Assembly (NCBI GenBank): GCA_934479825.1
Contig: CAKSOW010000012.1
Coordinates: 1 to 64,000, forward strand
Source: an uncultured Eubacteriales bacterium
GTDB taxonomy: Bacteria > Bacillota > Clostridia > Oscillospirales > CAG-382
Length of the DNA stretch: 64,000 nucleotides
Reading direction: 5' to 3'
The position numbers were made by a program, and so were the translations under genes. Below, piece after piece: positions 1 to 9,468 of the stretch. The notes under the pieces were generated by a model. It worked only from the letters and a program-made list of their open reading frames with translations, ran no database searches and had not been told where the DNA came from. Within the stretch, counting starts at the first letter, position 1. Each line of letters begins with the position of its first letter.

Positions 1-98
1 CTATTATAGCTTAGGAATGAGAACCTGTCGTGTACATCTGGTTGATGTACTACGAATGGCAAAATTTATTATAACAGCAGGTAAAATGGGGGATAAAT

Positions 99-395
99 AT
101 GACTATCAACAAAAATTCCGAAGAAGGAAAACTGACATTTGCAATAGCAGGTCGTCTTGACACCAATACGTCGCCGAAACTGGAAGCGGAACTCCGACAG
201 TCTGTTGACGGAGTGACCGAGCTTGTTTTTGATTTTTCCCAAGTGGAGTACATATCCTCCGCAGGACTTCGCGTTCTCTTAGCGGCACAAAAGGTCATGA
301 ACCGGCAAGGAAGCATGAAGCTTACCGGTGTAAGCGACGAAGTTATGGAAGTATTTGAAATCACAGGATTTGCCGACATTTTGACAATAGAGTGA
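99..395 (+). CDS. STAS-domain anti-sigma factor antagonist
   Basis: A 98-aa single-domain STAS protein of the SpoIIAA/RsbV type. These cytoplasmic proteins are phosphorylated by an RsbW-type kinase and, when dephosphorylated, sequester it. The segment DFSQVEYISSAGLRVLL (about residues 45-61) carries the conserved phospho-acceptor serine (Ser53/Ser54 pair). The ATG follows a GGGGGA ribosome-binding site. It is the first of three genes (STAS, SpoIIE phosphatase, kinase) that form a complete partner-switch module only 10 nt apart or overlapping, directly ahead of the peptide export genes. The family assignment is firm; the sigma factor or other target it controls is not visible, although an ECF sigma factor lies downstream at 8489. 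Confidence 0.9.
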   Translation: MTINKNSEEGKLTFAIAGRLDTNTSPKLEAELRQSVDGVTELVFDFSQVEYISSAGLRVLLAAQKVMNRQGSMKLTGVSDEVMEVFEITGFADILTIE

Positions 396-405
396 CGAAA
401 AGACT

Positions 406-2841
406 ATGAAAGATTATTTATTGCTCTTCCTTATTTCACTCCTGCCGGTGGGAATATCGGCTGTTATCTACCTTTTCGGGCGCACAAAAGCGGCGGAAAA
501 GATTCCTTATGCCATTCATCAGATACTCATAGGCATACTCTTTGGCATACTGGCGATTACCGGAACTGAATTCGGTATCAAAATTGACGGCGCCATCATA
601 AATGCAAGAGACGCCTCCCCTGTCTGCGCCGGACTTCTTTTCGGCGCGCCTGCCGGCATTATTGCAGGCATAATCGGCGGAGTGGAACGCTGGTTTGCCG
701 TTCTTTGGGGAGCCGGAGAATATACACGTCTTGCCTGCAGCATATCAACTGTGCTTGCGGGCGTTTTTGCTGCCGTTTTGCGCAAACATGTGTTTGACAA
801 CAAGAAACCGAAATGGTACTATTGTCTGGCGACCGCCGTCATTACGGAAGTCATTCACATGCTGATGATCTTCTTGACAAACATGTCCGACGCACACAGA
901 GCCTTTTCGTTTGTCCGCGCCTGCTCCCTTCCGATGGTGGCTGTCAACGGACTTGCGGTCATGCTTGCCGGCATTCTGCTGTCGGTTTTGGCCGGCAAAG
1001 AAAGAACCGATTCGCGGCACGATTTGAAGAACATTTCACAGTCGTTCCAACGCTGGCTCTTGATATGCGTGACGGCAGGATTTCTGATGACCACGTTTTT
1101 CACCTGGGCTCTTCAAACGGAGCTTGCCGAAAACGAAGCTCACGATCTTATTAAACTCAATTTGAATGATGTACGCGAGGACATTCTGGATGCCTCGAAC
1201 GAAAACCTGTTTGAGTTGGCGGAAAGCATCTCTTCCCGTATCAATTCTGTGGAAAATGTCGATTCTGTACTGCTTGCGTCCCTTGCCAAAGAATACGATG
1301 TAGCGGAAATAAACCTGATTGACTCACGCGGCATTATTACAGCGTCAACTCATGCGGATTTTCTGAATTATGATATGCGCGGAGGCAGTCAATCGACAGA
1401 ATTTCTCGTTTTGCTTGACGGAGAAACCAAGGAATATGTGCAGAACTATCAGCCTACCTCATTTGATCCCTCGATCTTGCGCAAATATGCGGGAATCGTA
1501 CTCGACAGAGGCGGCTTTGTGCAGGTCGCATACGATTTTGAAAGATTTCAGCGCGATATTGACGATGCCGTCATCGGCGCTACCCGAAACCGCCATATCG
1601 GGGAAAACGGAAGTATTATCATCGCTGGCGAGGATTGGAACATTGTCAGCGACAGACACGGAAACGAGAAGAAAAACCTCAGTGTTTCGGGAATTTTCAT
1701 AGACAAAAAAACCATGCCGGAGGGAATTCCCTTTGAAGCGCCCGTCTACGGCGAAGATTCGATCTGCGCCTACATCGTTTCGGAGGGCTACTACATCGTG
1801 GCATCTATCCCAAGGGCAGAAGCGATGTTTTCACGCGATATTTCGGTATATGTAACGGTATTCATGGAATTTGTCGTTTTTGGTATGCTGTTCATCGTCG
1901 TGTATGTCCTTATCAAAAAACTCGTCGTTGACAATATGGCCAAGATAAACCGCTCGCTTGCCAAGATCACAAGCGGCAACCTTGACACGGTGGTGGATGT
2001 TCGGACAAACGAGGAATTTGCCTCGCTCTCAGACGACATCAACTCAACCGTGCTGACCTTAAAACAGTATATTGCAGAAGCAGCGGCGCGAATCGACCGG
2101 GAGTTAGAATTTGCCAAGTCGATTCAGCATTCGGCTATCCCCACCGTTTTTCCACCGTATCCGGGACATGGGGAATTTGATATTTTCGCCACAATGGACA
2201 CTGCCAAGGAGGTGGGCGGCGACTTCTACGATTTTTACTTTGTCGGAGAAGATAAGTTCGGTTTTCTCATTGCCGATGTTTCGGGCAAAGGGATTCCAGC
2301 CGCCATGTTCATGATGACAGCCAAGACCATCATCAAAGGGTATGCCGAATCAGGACTTTCCGTCGATGAAGTTTTTACCATAGCAAACGCCAAGCTCTGC
2401 GAATCGAATGACGCAGGAATGTTTGTTACCGCGTGGATGGGGGTACTCGACATTACCACCGGAAAAGTCGAGTTCGCCAACGCCGGGCATAACCCGCCGC
2501 TTGTCAAGCATGCAGACGGAACATTTGAATACCTGAAATCGAGACCCGGTCTGGTGCTTGCCGGAATGGAAGGCATCAAATACCGCAAAAATGAACTTCA
2601 CCTTGCCCCCGGCGATGAAATATACCTTTACACCGACGGTGTGACAGAAGCCACCGACGCAGACAATAAGCTTTACGGAGAAGAACGGTTAAGCATGCTT
2701 TTAAACGGTCTGCACGGGCTTTCCGGAGAAGAGATCTGTCACGCGGTAAAGCGCGACATTGACGCATTTGTCGGAAGCGCGCCGCAGTTTGACGATATTA
2801 CGATGTTGTATCTGAAATATAACGGAGGAAACAGAAAATGA
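406..2841 (+). CDS. Membrane sensor SpoIIE-family PP2C phosphatase (5TMR-LYT, HAMP, PP2C)
   Basis: An 811-aa membrane-bound serine phosphatase expected to dephosphorylate the STAS protein encoded just upstream. The N-terminal ~200 residues are hydrophobic helices of the 5TM-5TMR_LYT type, with the diagnostic NARDASPVCAGLLFG and GGVERWF blocks. A ~230-residue extracytoplasmic sensor follows, then a second membrane helix (about 480-505), a HAMP-like linker and a C-terminal PP2C/SpoIIE domain. That domain shows VGGDFYDFYFVGED (about 602), IADVSGKGIPAAMFM, NAGHNPP, YTDGVTEA and QFDDITMLYLK, so the metal-binding aspartates are present. Its stop overlaps the start of the kinase gene (ATGA), which implies translational coupling. 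It is the likely signal input of the locus; the ligand is unknown. Confidence 0.92.
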   Translation: MKDYLLLFLISLLPVGISAVIYLFGRTKAAEKIPYAIHQILIGILFGILAITGTEFGIKIDGAIINARDASPVCAGLLFGAPAGIIAGIIGGVERWFAVLWGAGEYTRLACSISTVLAGVFAAVLRKHVFDNKKPKWYYCLATAVITEVIHMLMIFLTNMSDAHRAFSFVRACSLPMVAVNGLAVMLAGILLSVLAGKERTDSRHDLKNISQSFQRWLLICVTAGFLMTTFFTWALQTELAENEAHDLIKLNLNDVREDILDASNENLFELAESISSRINSVENVDSVLLASLAKEYDVAEINLIDSRGIITASTHADFLNYDMRGGSQSTEFLVLLDGETKEYVQNYQPTSFDPSILRKYAGIVLDRGGFVQVAYDFERFQRDIDDAVIGATRNRHIGENGSIIIAGEDWNIVSDRHGNEKKNLSVSGIFIDKKTMPEGIPFEAPVYGEDSICAYIVSEGYYIVASIPRAEAMFSRDISVYVTVFMEFVVFGMLFIVVYVLIKKLVVDNMAKINRSLAKITSGNLDTVVDVRTNEEFASLSDDINSTVLTLKQYIAEAAARIDRELEFAKSIQHSAIPTVFPPYPGHGEFDIFATMDTAKEVGGDFYDFYFVGEDKFGFLIADVSGKGIPAAMFMMTAKTIIKGYAESGLSVDEVFTIANAKLCESNDAGMFVTAWMGVLDITTGKVEFANAGHNPPLVKHADGTFEYLKSRPGLVLAGMEGIKYRKNELHLAPGDEIYLYTDGVTEATDADNKLYGEERLSMLLNGLHGLSGEEICHAVKRDIDAFVGSAPQFDDITMLYLKYNGGNRK

Positions 2842-3245
2842 ATGAATTAACGATTCCCGCAACTGTTGAAAATATTGAAAAAGTAACCGATTTCGTGAAT
2901 GAAAAGCTGGAAGAGATCGACTGCCCTATGAAAGCACAGATGCAGATCGACATTGCGATCGATGAGCTTTTCGGCAACATTGCGCACTATGCCTACAATC
3001 CGGAAACAGGTCCGGCTACGGTAAGAGTCGAGGTCTCAGAAGCGCCGATCTCCGTCATTATAACCTTTATTGACCGCGGAATTCCGTATGATCCGTTAAA
3101 AAAAGACGACCCCGATATCACTCTTTCGGCAGAAGAACGGGGCATCGGAGGACTTGGTATCTTTATGGTCAAAAAGACCATGGATGAGATCACTTACGAA
3201 TACAAGGACGGACAAAACATTCTCCGCATCCGGAAAGACATATGA
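2838..3245 (+). CDS. RsbW/SpoIIAB-like anti-sigma serine kinase
   Basis: A 135-aa GHKL-type ATP-binding protein of the RsbW/SpoIIAB class. Visible ATPase motifs are the N box (QIDIAIDELFGNIAHYAY, about residues 35-52), DRGIPYDP and the G box RGIGGLGIFMVKK. It should phosphorylate the STAS protein at 99-395 and bind a partner sigma factor or other target when free. The start codon overlaps the phosphatase stop by four bases, and a GGAGG site lies inside the end of the phosphatase gene. Encoding kinase, antagonist and phosphatase together ahead of the NHLM exporter suggests that the switch controls this peptide locus; that is inference. Confidence 0.9.
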   Translation: MNELTIPATVENIEKVTDFVNEKLEEIDCPMKAQMQIDIAIDELFGNIAHYAYNPETGPATVRVEVSEAPISVIITFIDRGIPYDPLKKDDPDITLSAEERGIGGLGIFMVKKTMDEITYEYKDGQNILRIRKDI

Positions 3246-3278
3246 TTTCAGCCGAAATACAGCAAACGAGGTAAGAGT

Positions 3279-3755
3279 ATGAGCAAACAGCTATTCCGTC
3301 AGAAGAGTCTGGAAAAGATCACGTCGCCCGAGCAGATGGGCGACTATATCCGCGTTTCCAATCCGAGTGTGTGGATGATCCTTGTCGCAATCATTGTGCT
3401 TCTCATCGGAGTTTGCGTCTGGGGCGTTTTCGGACGTCTTGACACGACCCTGCCAACAGGAGGCGTATGCAAAGACGGACAGCTTACCCTCTATATCAGC
3501 GAAAAAGATTTTGATAAGCTTGGCGCAGACACGCTCGTTTCAGTCAATGAGAAAGAGTATGCTCTGTCGGAAATCTCCGAATCCCCTGTGAAATTAGATA
3601 CAAGCTATGACCCCTATCTGATCCACTTAATGGGACTGTCCGAGGGGGATTGGGTCTATATAGCAAAGGCCGACGCCCCGGAGATAAAGGACGGGACTTA
3701 TTCGGTAGAAGTCATCACCGAGAGAATAAAACCGATCGACTTTGTGCGTAACTGA
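3279..3755 (+). CDS. Short NHLM-type HlyD-like secretion protein
   Basis: A 158-aa protein with one membrane helix (about residues 28-52, SVWMILVAIIVLLIGVCVWG) followed by a ~100-residue outward-facing beta-rich part. The N-terminal QKSLEKITSPEQMGDYIRVS stretch and its position just before two NHLM-type ABC transporters match the NHLM bacteriocin system HlyD-like proteins. Family members in Gram-negatives are usually over 400 residues with a long coiled coil; this one has no coiled coil, which fits a cell without an outer membrane. It probably serves as a membrane accessory of the exporter. Start chosen at the ATG after a GAGG site. The call rests largely on context. Confidence 0.7.
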   Translation: MSKQLFRQKSLEKITSPEQMGDYIRVSNPSVWMILVAIIVLLIGVCVWGVFGRLDTTLPTGGVCKDGQLTLYISEKDFDKLGADTLVSVNEKEYALSEISESPVKLDTSYDPYLIHLMGLSEGDWVYIAKADAPEIKDGTYSVEVITERIKPIDFVRN

Positions 3756-3764
3756 GGCAGGAAA

Positions 3765-5948
3765 ATGAAGATGAAAAAAAAGATAAAAGCCCCCGTTACC
3801 AAGGGAGTTGCCAAAGTACCTGTCGTTATGCAGATGGAGGCGCTTGAATGCGGCGCCGCCAGCCTTGCCATGATTCTTGCCTACTATGAAAAATGGGTTC
3901 CGTTGGAGCAGGTGCGCGTTGACTGCGGCGTTTCGCGCGACGGCTCTAACGCAAGGAACGTTCTGCGTGCCGCACGCAGTTACGGACTTGCCGCCAAAGG
4001 CTATCGCTATGAACCGGAAACTCTCCGGAAAGAGGGAAAGTTCCCCTGCATCATTCACTGGAATTTCAACCATTTCGTGGTTTTGGACGGTTTCCGCGGC
4101 AACAAAGCCGTTTTAAACGACCCGGCAAAGGGTACCTATACCGTTCCGATGAGCACTTTTGATGAATCTTTCACGGGCATTTGTCTGCTCTTTGAGCCGG
4201 GCGAGGATTTTTTGCCCGGCGGAAAACCGCAATCGATGATTTCCTATGCACGGAAGAGACTCGTCGGCGCAGGTGCGGCAATCGCTTTTGTCACTCTGAC
4301 CACGGTCATATCTTCGCTTCTCGGCGTTATCACGCCGGTGTTTTCACGGATATTCTTAGACAGACTGCTGACACACGAAAATCCCGACTGGCTTATGCCG
4401 TTTATTGCTGCGTTCGCCGGTATCGGAATCATACAGCTCATTGTCATGTGGATACAAACGGTTTATTCATTAAGAATAAACGGAAAACTTGCCACGGTGG
4501 GAAACACCGCCTTTATGTGGAAAATTCTCCGTATGCCCATGGAATTCTTCTCCCAGCGTATGGCAGGCGACATTCAGGGCCGGCAGTCCTCCAATTCCAT
4601 GATAGCCGCACAGCTCGTGAACACTTTCGCGCCGCTCGCTATCAATACGGTGATGATGGTCTTCTATTTGGCGGTCATGCTCCGGTACAGTGCCTTTCTC
4701 ACCTTTATCGGGCTTTTTTCTGTATTTGTCAACCTGGTCATTTCGCGTGTTATTCAAAAAAAGCGTATCAATATCACGCGTGTGCAGATGCGCGACGCCG
4801 GTAAACTTGCCGGAACGACTGTCGCCGGCATTGAAATGATCGAGACTATCAAGGCAAGCGGTGCCGAAAACGGCTTTTTTGAGAAATGGGCAGGCTATCA
4901 GGCAAGCGTCAATACCAATCAAGTGCGTTTTCAACGGATGAATCAGCTTCTCGGACTTCTGCCGGATCTTATCAACTCGGTTTGCAGCACAGCGGTGCTT
5001 ATAATCGGCGTTTTTCTTGCCATGAAAGGCGAATTTACCGTCGGTATGATCATGGCGTTCCAAGGATTTCTTTCCTCTTTTGTCTCGCCTGCGATGACGC
5101 TGATATCGGCCGGTCAATCTCTCCAAGAGATGCGTACCGACATGGAACGGATCGAGGATGTTATGAAATATCCCTGCGATCCGGTATTTGACAACCATGT
5201 CGAAGCAGACAACGGCGAATTTGACAAACTTTCCGGCAATATCGAACTTAAAAATGTCACGTTCGGCTATTCGCGCTTAGCTGAGCCTTTGATAAAGGAT
5301 TTCAACATGACGCTGAAACCCGGAAGCCGTGTGGCTTTTGTAGGGGCTTCGGGCTGCGGAAAGTCCACGATCTCAAAGCTCATATCCGGGCTTTACCAGC
5401 CATGGAGCGGTGAGATACTCTTTGACGGAAAGCCCTTGTCAGCCATTGACCGCGGCGTGTTCACGGGATCTCTTGCCGTAGTGGATCAGGACATTACTAT
5501 TTTTGAAGATACCATTGCAAACAACATAAAGATGTGGGACAACTCCATAGAGGACTTTGAAATGATCATGGCAGCCCGCGACGCGCAGCTGCATGAGGAC
5601 ATCATGCAGCGTGAGGGCGGCTACCAATATAAGTTGACCGAGGGCGGAAAGGACTTCTCCGGAGGCCAGCGGCAGCGCATGGAGATTGCCCGTGTGCTTG
5701 CGCAAGACCCTACCATTATCATCTTAGACGAAGCGACCAGCGCACTCGACGCAAAGACAGAGTACGATGTGGTAAAATCCATCAAGGATCGCGGAATCAC
5801 CTGCATTGTTGTGGCGCACCGTCTGTCAACCATACGCGACTGTGACGAAATAATCGTCCTTGACCGCGGTAATGTTGTGGAACGCGGAACCCATGAAGAG
5901 CTGATGAAGAACGGCGGAGCCTATACACAGCTCGTATCAAACGAATAA
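3765..5948 (+). CDS. NHLM-family ABC transporter with C39 leader peptidase
   Basis: A 727-aa PCAT-type exporter that removes double-glycine leaders and exports the core peptide. The N-terminal C39 peptidase domain (1-130) has Gln23, catalytic Cys29 (ALECGAA), His103 (NFNHFVVLDG) and Asp119 (LNDPAKG). A six-helix ABC transmembrane domain spans about 160-460. The nucleotide-binding domain has Walker A GASGCGKS, signature FSGGQRQRMEIAR and Walker B IIILDEATSALD. Intact peptidase residues fit with the GG sites in the five precursors at 9.0-11.1 kb. It lies 9 nt after the HlyD-like gene and 13 nt before the second transporter, so the three are probably co-transcribed. Length and domain order match the NHLM peptidase/permease/ATPase class. 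Confidence 0.95.
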   Translation: MKMKKKIKAPVTKGVAKVPVVMQMEALECGAASLAMILAYYEKWVPLEQVRVDCGVSRDGSNARNVLRAARSYGLAAKGYRYEPETLRKEGKFPCIIHWNFNHFVVLDGFRGNKAVLNDPAKGTYTVPMSTFDESFTGICLLFEPGEDFLPGGKPQSMISYARKRLVGAGAAIAFVTLTTVISSLLGVITPVFSRIFLDRLLTHENPDWLMPFIAAFAGIGIIQLIVMWIQTVYSLRINGKLATVGNTAFMWKILRMPMEFFSQRMAGDIQGRQSSNSMIAAQLVNTFAPLAINTVMMVFYLAVMLRYSAFLTFIGLFSVFVNLVISRVIQKKRINITRVQMRDAGKLAGTTVAGIEMIETIKASGAENGFFEKWAGYQASVNTNQVRFQRMNQLLGLLPDLINSVCSTAVLIIGVFLAMKGEFTVGMIMAFQGFLSSFVSPAMTLISAGQSLQEMRTDMERIEDVMKYPCDPVFDNHVEADNGEFDKLSGNIELKNVTFGYSRLAEPLIKDFNMTLKPGSRVAFVGASGCGKSTISKLISGLYQPWSGEILFDGKPLSAIDRGVFTGSLAVVDQDITIFEDTIANNIKMWDNSIEDFEMIMAARDAQLHEDIMQREGGYQYKLTEGGKDFSGGQRQRMEIARVLAQDPTIIILDEATSALDAKTEYDVVKSIKDRGITCIVVAHRLSTIRDCDEIIVLDRGNVVERGTHEELMKNGGAYTQLVSNE

Positions 5949-5961
5949 GGAGGGCACGCAT

Positions 5962-8166
5962 ATGGGTTGGTTTGACGAGCAGATAAGAGACCGCAAAAAG
6001 AACGACGACGAAGCCTTTGCGGAGGCGTTTGCCAATATGGCGTCCGCCATAACCGGCAAAAAGATCGATGCCGCCTTAAACAACGATCGTACCGTAACCA
6101 AAGACGCGATCGATGAAATTCTTAAATATTATCACATCAAGAGCCGTGAAGTTCCGGACAACATCTCCGATATGAACGAACAGCTTGAATATCTGATGCG
6201 CCCTTACGGTATCATGCGGCGCACGGTGAAGTTAGAAGGAAAATGGTACCGCGATGCTATCGGCGCTATGCTCGGCGTGCTGAAAGAGAGCGGCAGAGTC
6301 GTGGCGCTGCTGCCATCGGGACTGTCGGGCTATGACTACTATGACTACGAAACCGGCAAACGAAAAAAAATTAACCACCGCACGCTTTCCCTTTTTGAAG
6401 AGGAGGCCATTGCTTTTTACAAGCCTTTCCCTTTGAAAAAAATCAGTATTCCGGCGCTTGCGCAATATATCATACAGACATTTTCGGCATCGGATCTTGT
6501 TATGATAGCGTTAGCGACGCTGACTCTTGCGCTTGTAGGCATGATAAGTCCGATGCTTAACAAACTTCTTTTCGGCAGTGTCTTACTGTCGGGAAGTATA
6601 CGGTTACTCGCCTCTATTGCCGTTTTCTCTGTGTGCGTTTCAGTAAGCACGATGCTCATCACCGCCGTGAAGAACATGATCACCTCGCGTATTGAAACCA
6701 AGCTTAATATCTCGGTCGAAGCGGCGACAATGATGCGCGTGATGTCGCTTCCTGCCGACTTTTTCAAACAGTACAGCTCCGGTGAGCTGTCCAGCCGCGC
6801 GACCCAGGTAGGAACGCTTTGCAAAATGCTCGTATCAACTGTTTTAACGACGGGACTTACATCGCTGTTTTCGCTTATATACATTTCGCAGATATTTGCC
6901 TATGCACCGATGCTTGTTGTGCCGGCGCTTATCATCATTCTTGTGACTGTCGTGTTTTCGGTCATTTCCTCCTTTGTTCAGATGAAGATCGACACCCAAC
7001 AGATGGAGCTTTACAGCAAAGAAAGCGGTATGACTTATTCGCTTATCACGGGAATCCAGAAGATTCGGTTGGCCGGAGCGGAAAAGCGCGCTTTCGCAAG
7101 ATGGGGCAATCTCTATGCCAAATGCGCAAGCGTTGAGTACGGTCCGTCAACGTTTATTGAGCTCAATCCGGTCATAAGCCTCGCCATCAGTCTTGTGGGA
7201 ACGATCGTCATGTACAGCCTTTCGGTAGGATCCGGCATTTCCGTCGCCGATTACTACGCGTTCAACACCGCCTACGGCATGGTTTCGGGCGCGTTTACAT
7301 CGCTTGCAGGCATCGCTCTGACTGCGGCACAGATAAAACCGGTTCTGACAATGGTCAAGCCCTTTTTCGACGCCGTTCCGGAAGTATCCGACGGAAAGCA
7401 GGTGTTGACACGTTTATCGGGCGGCATCGAATTAAACAATGTTTCTTTCCGGTATTCCGAAAATATGCCCCTTATCCTTGACGACCTGTCATTAAAAATC
7501 CGTCCCGGACAGTATGTTGCTATTGTGGGAAAGACCGGATGCGGAAAATCCACGCTTATGAGACTGCTTCTCGGCTTTGAGCATCCGAAAAAAGGTGCGA
7601 TATACTATGACGGCAGAGATCTTGAAAAAATCGACCTGCGCTCGTTAAGACGACGCATCGGCGTCGTTATGCAAAACGGAAAGCTGTTTCAGGGTGACAT
7701 TTACTCCAACATCGTCATCTCTGCCCCGTGGCTGACCCGGGAAGACGCATGGGAGGCAGCGGAGCTTGCCGGCATCGCCGACGATATAAGAAGCATGCCT
7801 ATGGGAATGGACACCATCATTTCCGAGGGAGCGGGAGGCATATCGGGAGGACAGCGTCAGCGGCTTATGATTGCCCGTGCGATCGCTCCGAAGCCAAAGA
7901 TTCTGATGTTCGACGAGGCGACGAGCGCTCTTGACAACATTACGCAGAAAAAGATCTCAGAGTCGCTTGACAGCCTGAAATGCACCCGAATCGTAATTGC
8001 TCACCGCCTGTCAACCATCCGGCAGTGCGACAGAATCATCGTTCTTGACAAAGGAAAGATCATTGAAGACGGCAAATATGAGGAGCTGATCGAAAAGAAC
8101 GGTTTCTTTGCCGAGCTTGTCGCCCGTCAGAGACTTGACAGTGTACCCGAAGTCACCCATAACTAA
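5962..8166 (+). CDS. NHLM-family ABC transporter, permease/ATPase without peptidase
   Basis: A 734-aa half-transporter of the second NHLM class. The first ~160 residues are soluble and lack a C39 Cys/His pair, followed by an ABC transmembrane domain (about 165-460) and an NBD with Walker A GKTGCGKS, signature ISGGQRQRLMIARA and Walker B ILMFDEATSALD. It probably forms a heterodimer with the peptidase-bearing transporter encoded directly upstream. The start follows AAGGAGG with 9-nt spacing. About 90 nt separate its stop from the next gene, with no clear terminator, so transcription may continue to the sigma factor and precursors. Confidence 0.94.
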   Translation: MGWFDEQIRDRKKNDDEAFAEAFANMASAITGKKIDAALNNDRTVTKDAIDEILKYYHIKSREVPDNISDMNEQLEYLMRPYGIMRRTVKLEGKWYRDAIGAMLGVLKESGRVVALLPSGLSGYDYYDYETGKRKKINHRTLSLFEEEAIAFYKPFPLKKISIPALAQYIIQTFSASDLVMIALATLTLALVGMISPMLNKLLFGSVLLSGSIRLLASIAVFSVCVSVSTMLITAVKNMITSRIETKLNISVEAATMMRVMSLPADFFKQYSSGELSSRATQVGTLCKMLVSTVLTTGLTSLFSLIYISQIFAYAPMLVVPALIIILVTVVFSVISSFVQMKIDTQQMELYSKESGMTYSLITGIQKIRLAGAEKRAFARWGNLYAKCASVEYGPSTFIELNPVISLAISLVGTIVMYSLSVGSGISVADYYAFNTAYGMVSGAFTSLAGIALTAAQIKPVLTMVKPFFDAVPEVSDGKQVLTRLSGGIELNNVSFRYSENMPLILDDLSLKIRPGQYVAIVGKTGCGKSTLMRLLLGFEHPKKGAIYYDGRDLEKIDLRSLRRRIGVVMQNGKLFQGDIYSNIVISAPWLTREDAWEAAELAGIADDIRSMPMGMDTIISEGAGGISGGQRQRLMIARAIAPKPKILMFDEATSALDNITQKKISESLDSLKCTRIVIAHRLSTIRQCDRIIVLDKGKIIEDGKYEELIEKNGFFAELVARQRLDSVPEVTHN

Positions 8167-8255
8167 GCGGCCGGTCTGCTGCAAAAAAATTTTTCAATTT
8201 TTAGTAGCCATTTTGGTTTTTCGGCCGTATAAATAAGCAGAAGGGAGAAAAAAGC

Positions 8256-8492
8256 ATGGACAAAAAGAAACCGGAGCCCCAAACAGCCGCTGCTGCTTTT
8301 CACGAACAAATGCTTTCCGCTCTCTTTGATTATCAGAAGTTTGAGAACGAACCGTCCCTTATGGCATTGATCGATGAAACCGAGCGCCTGTACGGCGCCG
8401 AGATTCCGGACGACGAGCTGTTTGATGTGAGTGCGGCCGGAGAAACGGTACCCGTAAAAAAGTTTAAGAAGCCCGAGGACGACAGCTTATGA
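8256..8492 (+). CDS. Small acidic protein overlapping the sigma factor gene
   Basis: A 78-aa acidic protein without recognised domain, membrane helix or leader-like GG motif. It starts after AGAAGGGAG and its TGA overlaps the ATG of the sigma factor (ATGA), so the two are probably translationally coupled. Such coupling makes a sigma-associated role (for example a chaperone or inhibitor) possible, but nothing in the sequence shows it. It is unlikely to be a RiPP precursor because it has no cysteines. Confidence 0.75.
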   Translation: MDKKKPEPQTAAAAFHEQMLSALFDYQKFENEPSLMALIDETERLYGAEIPDDELFDVSAAGETVPVKKFKKPEDDSL

Positions 8493-8974
8493 ATACGATG
8501 ACGGAAAAAGAAGAGCTGTACCGGGCATACCGCGAAAAGGTGAGCGGCTATGTTTTCTCCAAGCTTCGGAACACAAAAGACGCGGAAGATCTTGTAAGTG
8601 AAGTCTTTCTGAAAGTATACCAAAAGTATACAACCTTTGATACAGAACGCGCCTCCGTTTCCACATGGATCTATACGATAACGAAAAACACGGTCACGGA
8701 TTATCTGCGCAAAAACCGCATCTGTTCCGAACTGCCCGACGATTTTGCGGATGAAGCCTGTCCCTATGACGGAATTCTGCGTGAAGAATCGTTACGGGAG
8801 CTCGCCAAAGCGCTTTCAGCGCTTGATGAACGCTCACGCACATTAGTCATTTTCAGGTATTACAAGCAAATGTCGTTAAAGGAGATAGCCGAACGGCTTG
8901 GCATATCCTATGCATATGTCAAAATTCTTCACAAAAACGCTTTGCAGACACTTCGGAAAAATCTCGGAATATAG
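8489..8974 (+). CDS. ECF-type RNA polymerase sigma factor
   Basis: A 161-aa two-domain sigma factor. The sigma-2 region (KDAEDLVSEVFLKVYQ, about 31-46, then STWIYTITKNTVTDYLRK) binds core polymerase and the -10 element. The sigma-4 helix-turn-helix (YYKQMSLKEIAERLGISYAYVK, about 125-146) reads the -35. No transmembrane or anti-sigma gene of the usual ECF type is adjacent. It sits between the exporter genes and the precursor array and is a natural candidate regulator of precursor expression. Whether it is the target of the RsbW-like kinase at 2838 is untested; such kinases normally act on SigB/SigF-type factors. Confidence 0.92.
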   Translation: MNTMTEKEELYRAYREKVSGYVFSKLRNTKDAEDLVSEVFLKVYQKYTTFDTERASVSTWIYTITKNTVTDYLRKNRICSELPDDFADEACPYDGILREESLRELAKALSALDERSRTLVIFRYYKQMSLKEIAERLGISYAYVKILHKNALQTLRKNLGI

Positions 8975-9005
8975 AGATTAAATATTTGTTTGAGGAGGAA
9001 GAATC

Positions 9006-9389
9006 ATGGAAATGAACAAGGAACTCATCGCCAAGGCGAAAGAAACCAAGACCGTCGGGGAACTTCTGGCTCTTGCCAAAGAAAACGGCGTTGAGTTTAC
9101 CGCAGAAGAAGCCGAGACGTACTTTGAACAGCTCCACCCAAAGACAGGCGAGCTGTCCGACGAAGAGCTCGACAATGTCGCCGGCGGCGGATGCTACGCC
9201 AAGGATGGCCACCTTTTAACCACGATCGGGTACAAATGTCGGTTTTATGAGGAAAACCCGGTAAAGCCTTATGGCGTAAAGGGTACCTGCTGCCGATGCA
9301 AATATTGGGACCACAGGGATCGGAATGGGTATGAAGAAGTAGGCCGGCCCGTCAGATGTTTCAATCCGAACAATATCCGAAGATCCTGA
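9006..9389 (+). CDS. Nif11-type RiPP precursor 1, six-Cys core
   Basis: A 127-aa precursor. The Nif11-like helical leader (about 1-62) ends in GELSDEELDNVAGG, a double-glycine site for the C39 peptidase at 3765. The core begins GCYAKDG and carries LLTTIGYKC, a tyrosine-rich YEEN segment, KGTCCRCKYWDHRD and a final RCFNPN. That gives six core cysteines (GC, KC, CC, RC, RC). The ATG follows GAGGAGG with 7-nt spacing. It is the first of five tandem copies, about 30 nt after the sigma factor. It is probably modified by the radical SAM enzyme at 11178. The core family is not one I recognise. Confidence 0.88.
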   Translation: MEMNKELIAKAKETKTVGELLALAKENGVEFTAEEAETYFEQLHPKTGELSDEELDNVAGGGCYAKDGHLLTTIGYKCRFYEENPVKPYGVKGTCCRCKYWDHRDRNGYEEVGRPVRCFNPNNIRRS

Positions 9390-9468
9390 CAACAACCGGC
9401 AAAAATAACCTTTCGGAAAATTCCGCATCAAGGAATACCGATACAAAACGTAAAAAGGAGTTATCCAC

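Noticed and set aside
4470..5198. 242-codon minus-strand ORF
   Set aside because: Antisense to the transmembrane part of the NHLM transporter; low-complexity translation, no ribosome-binding site.
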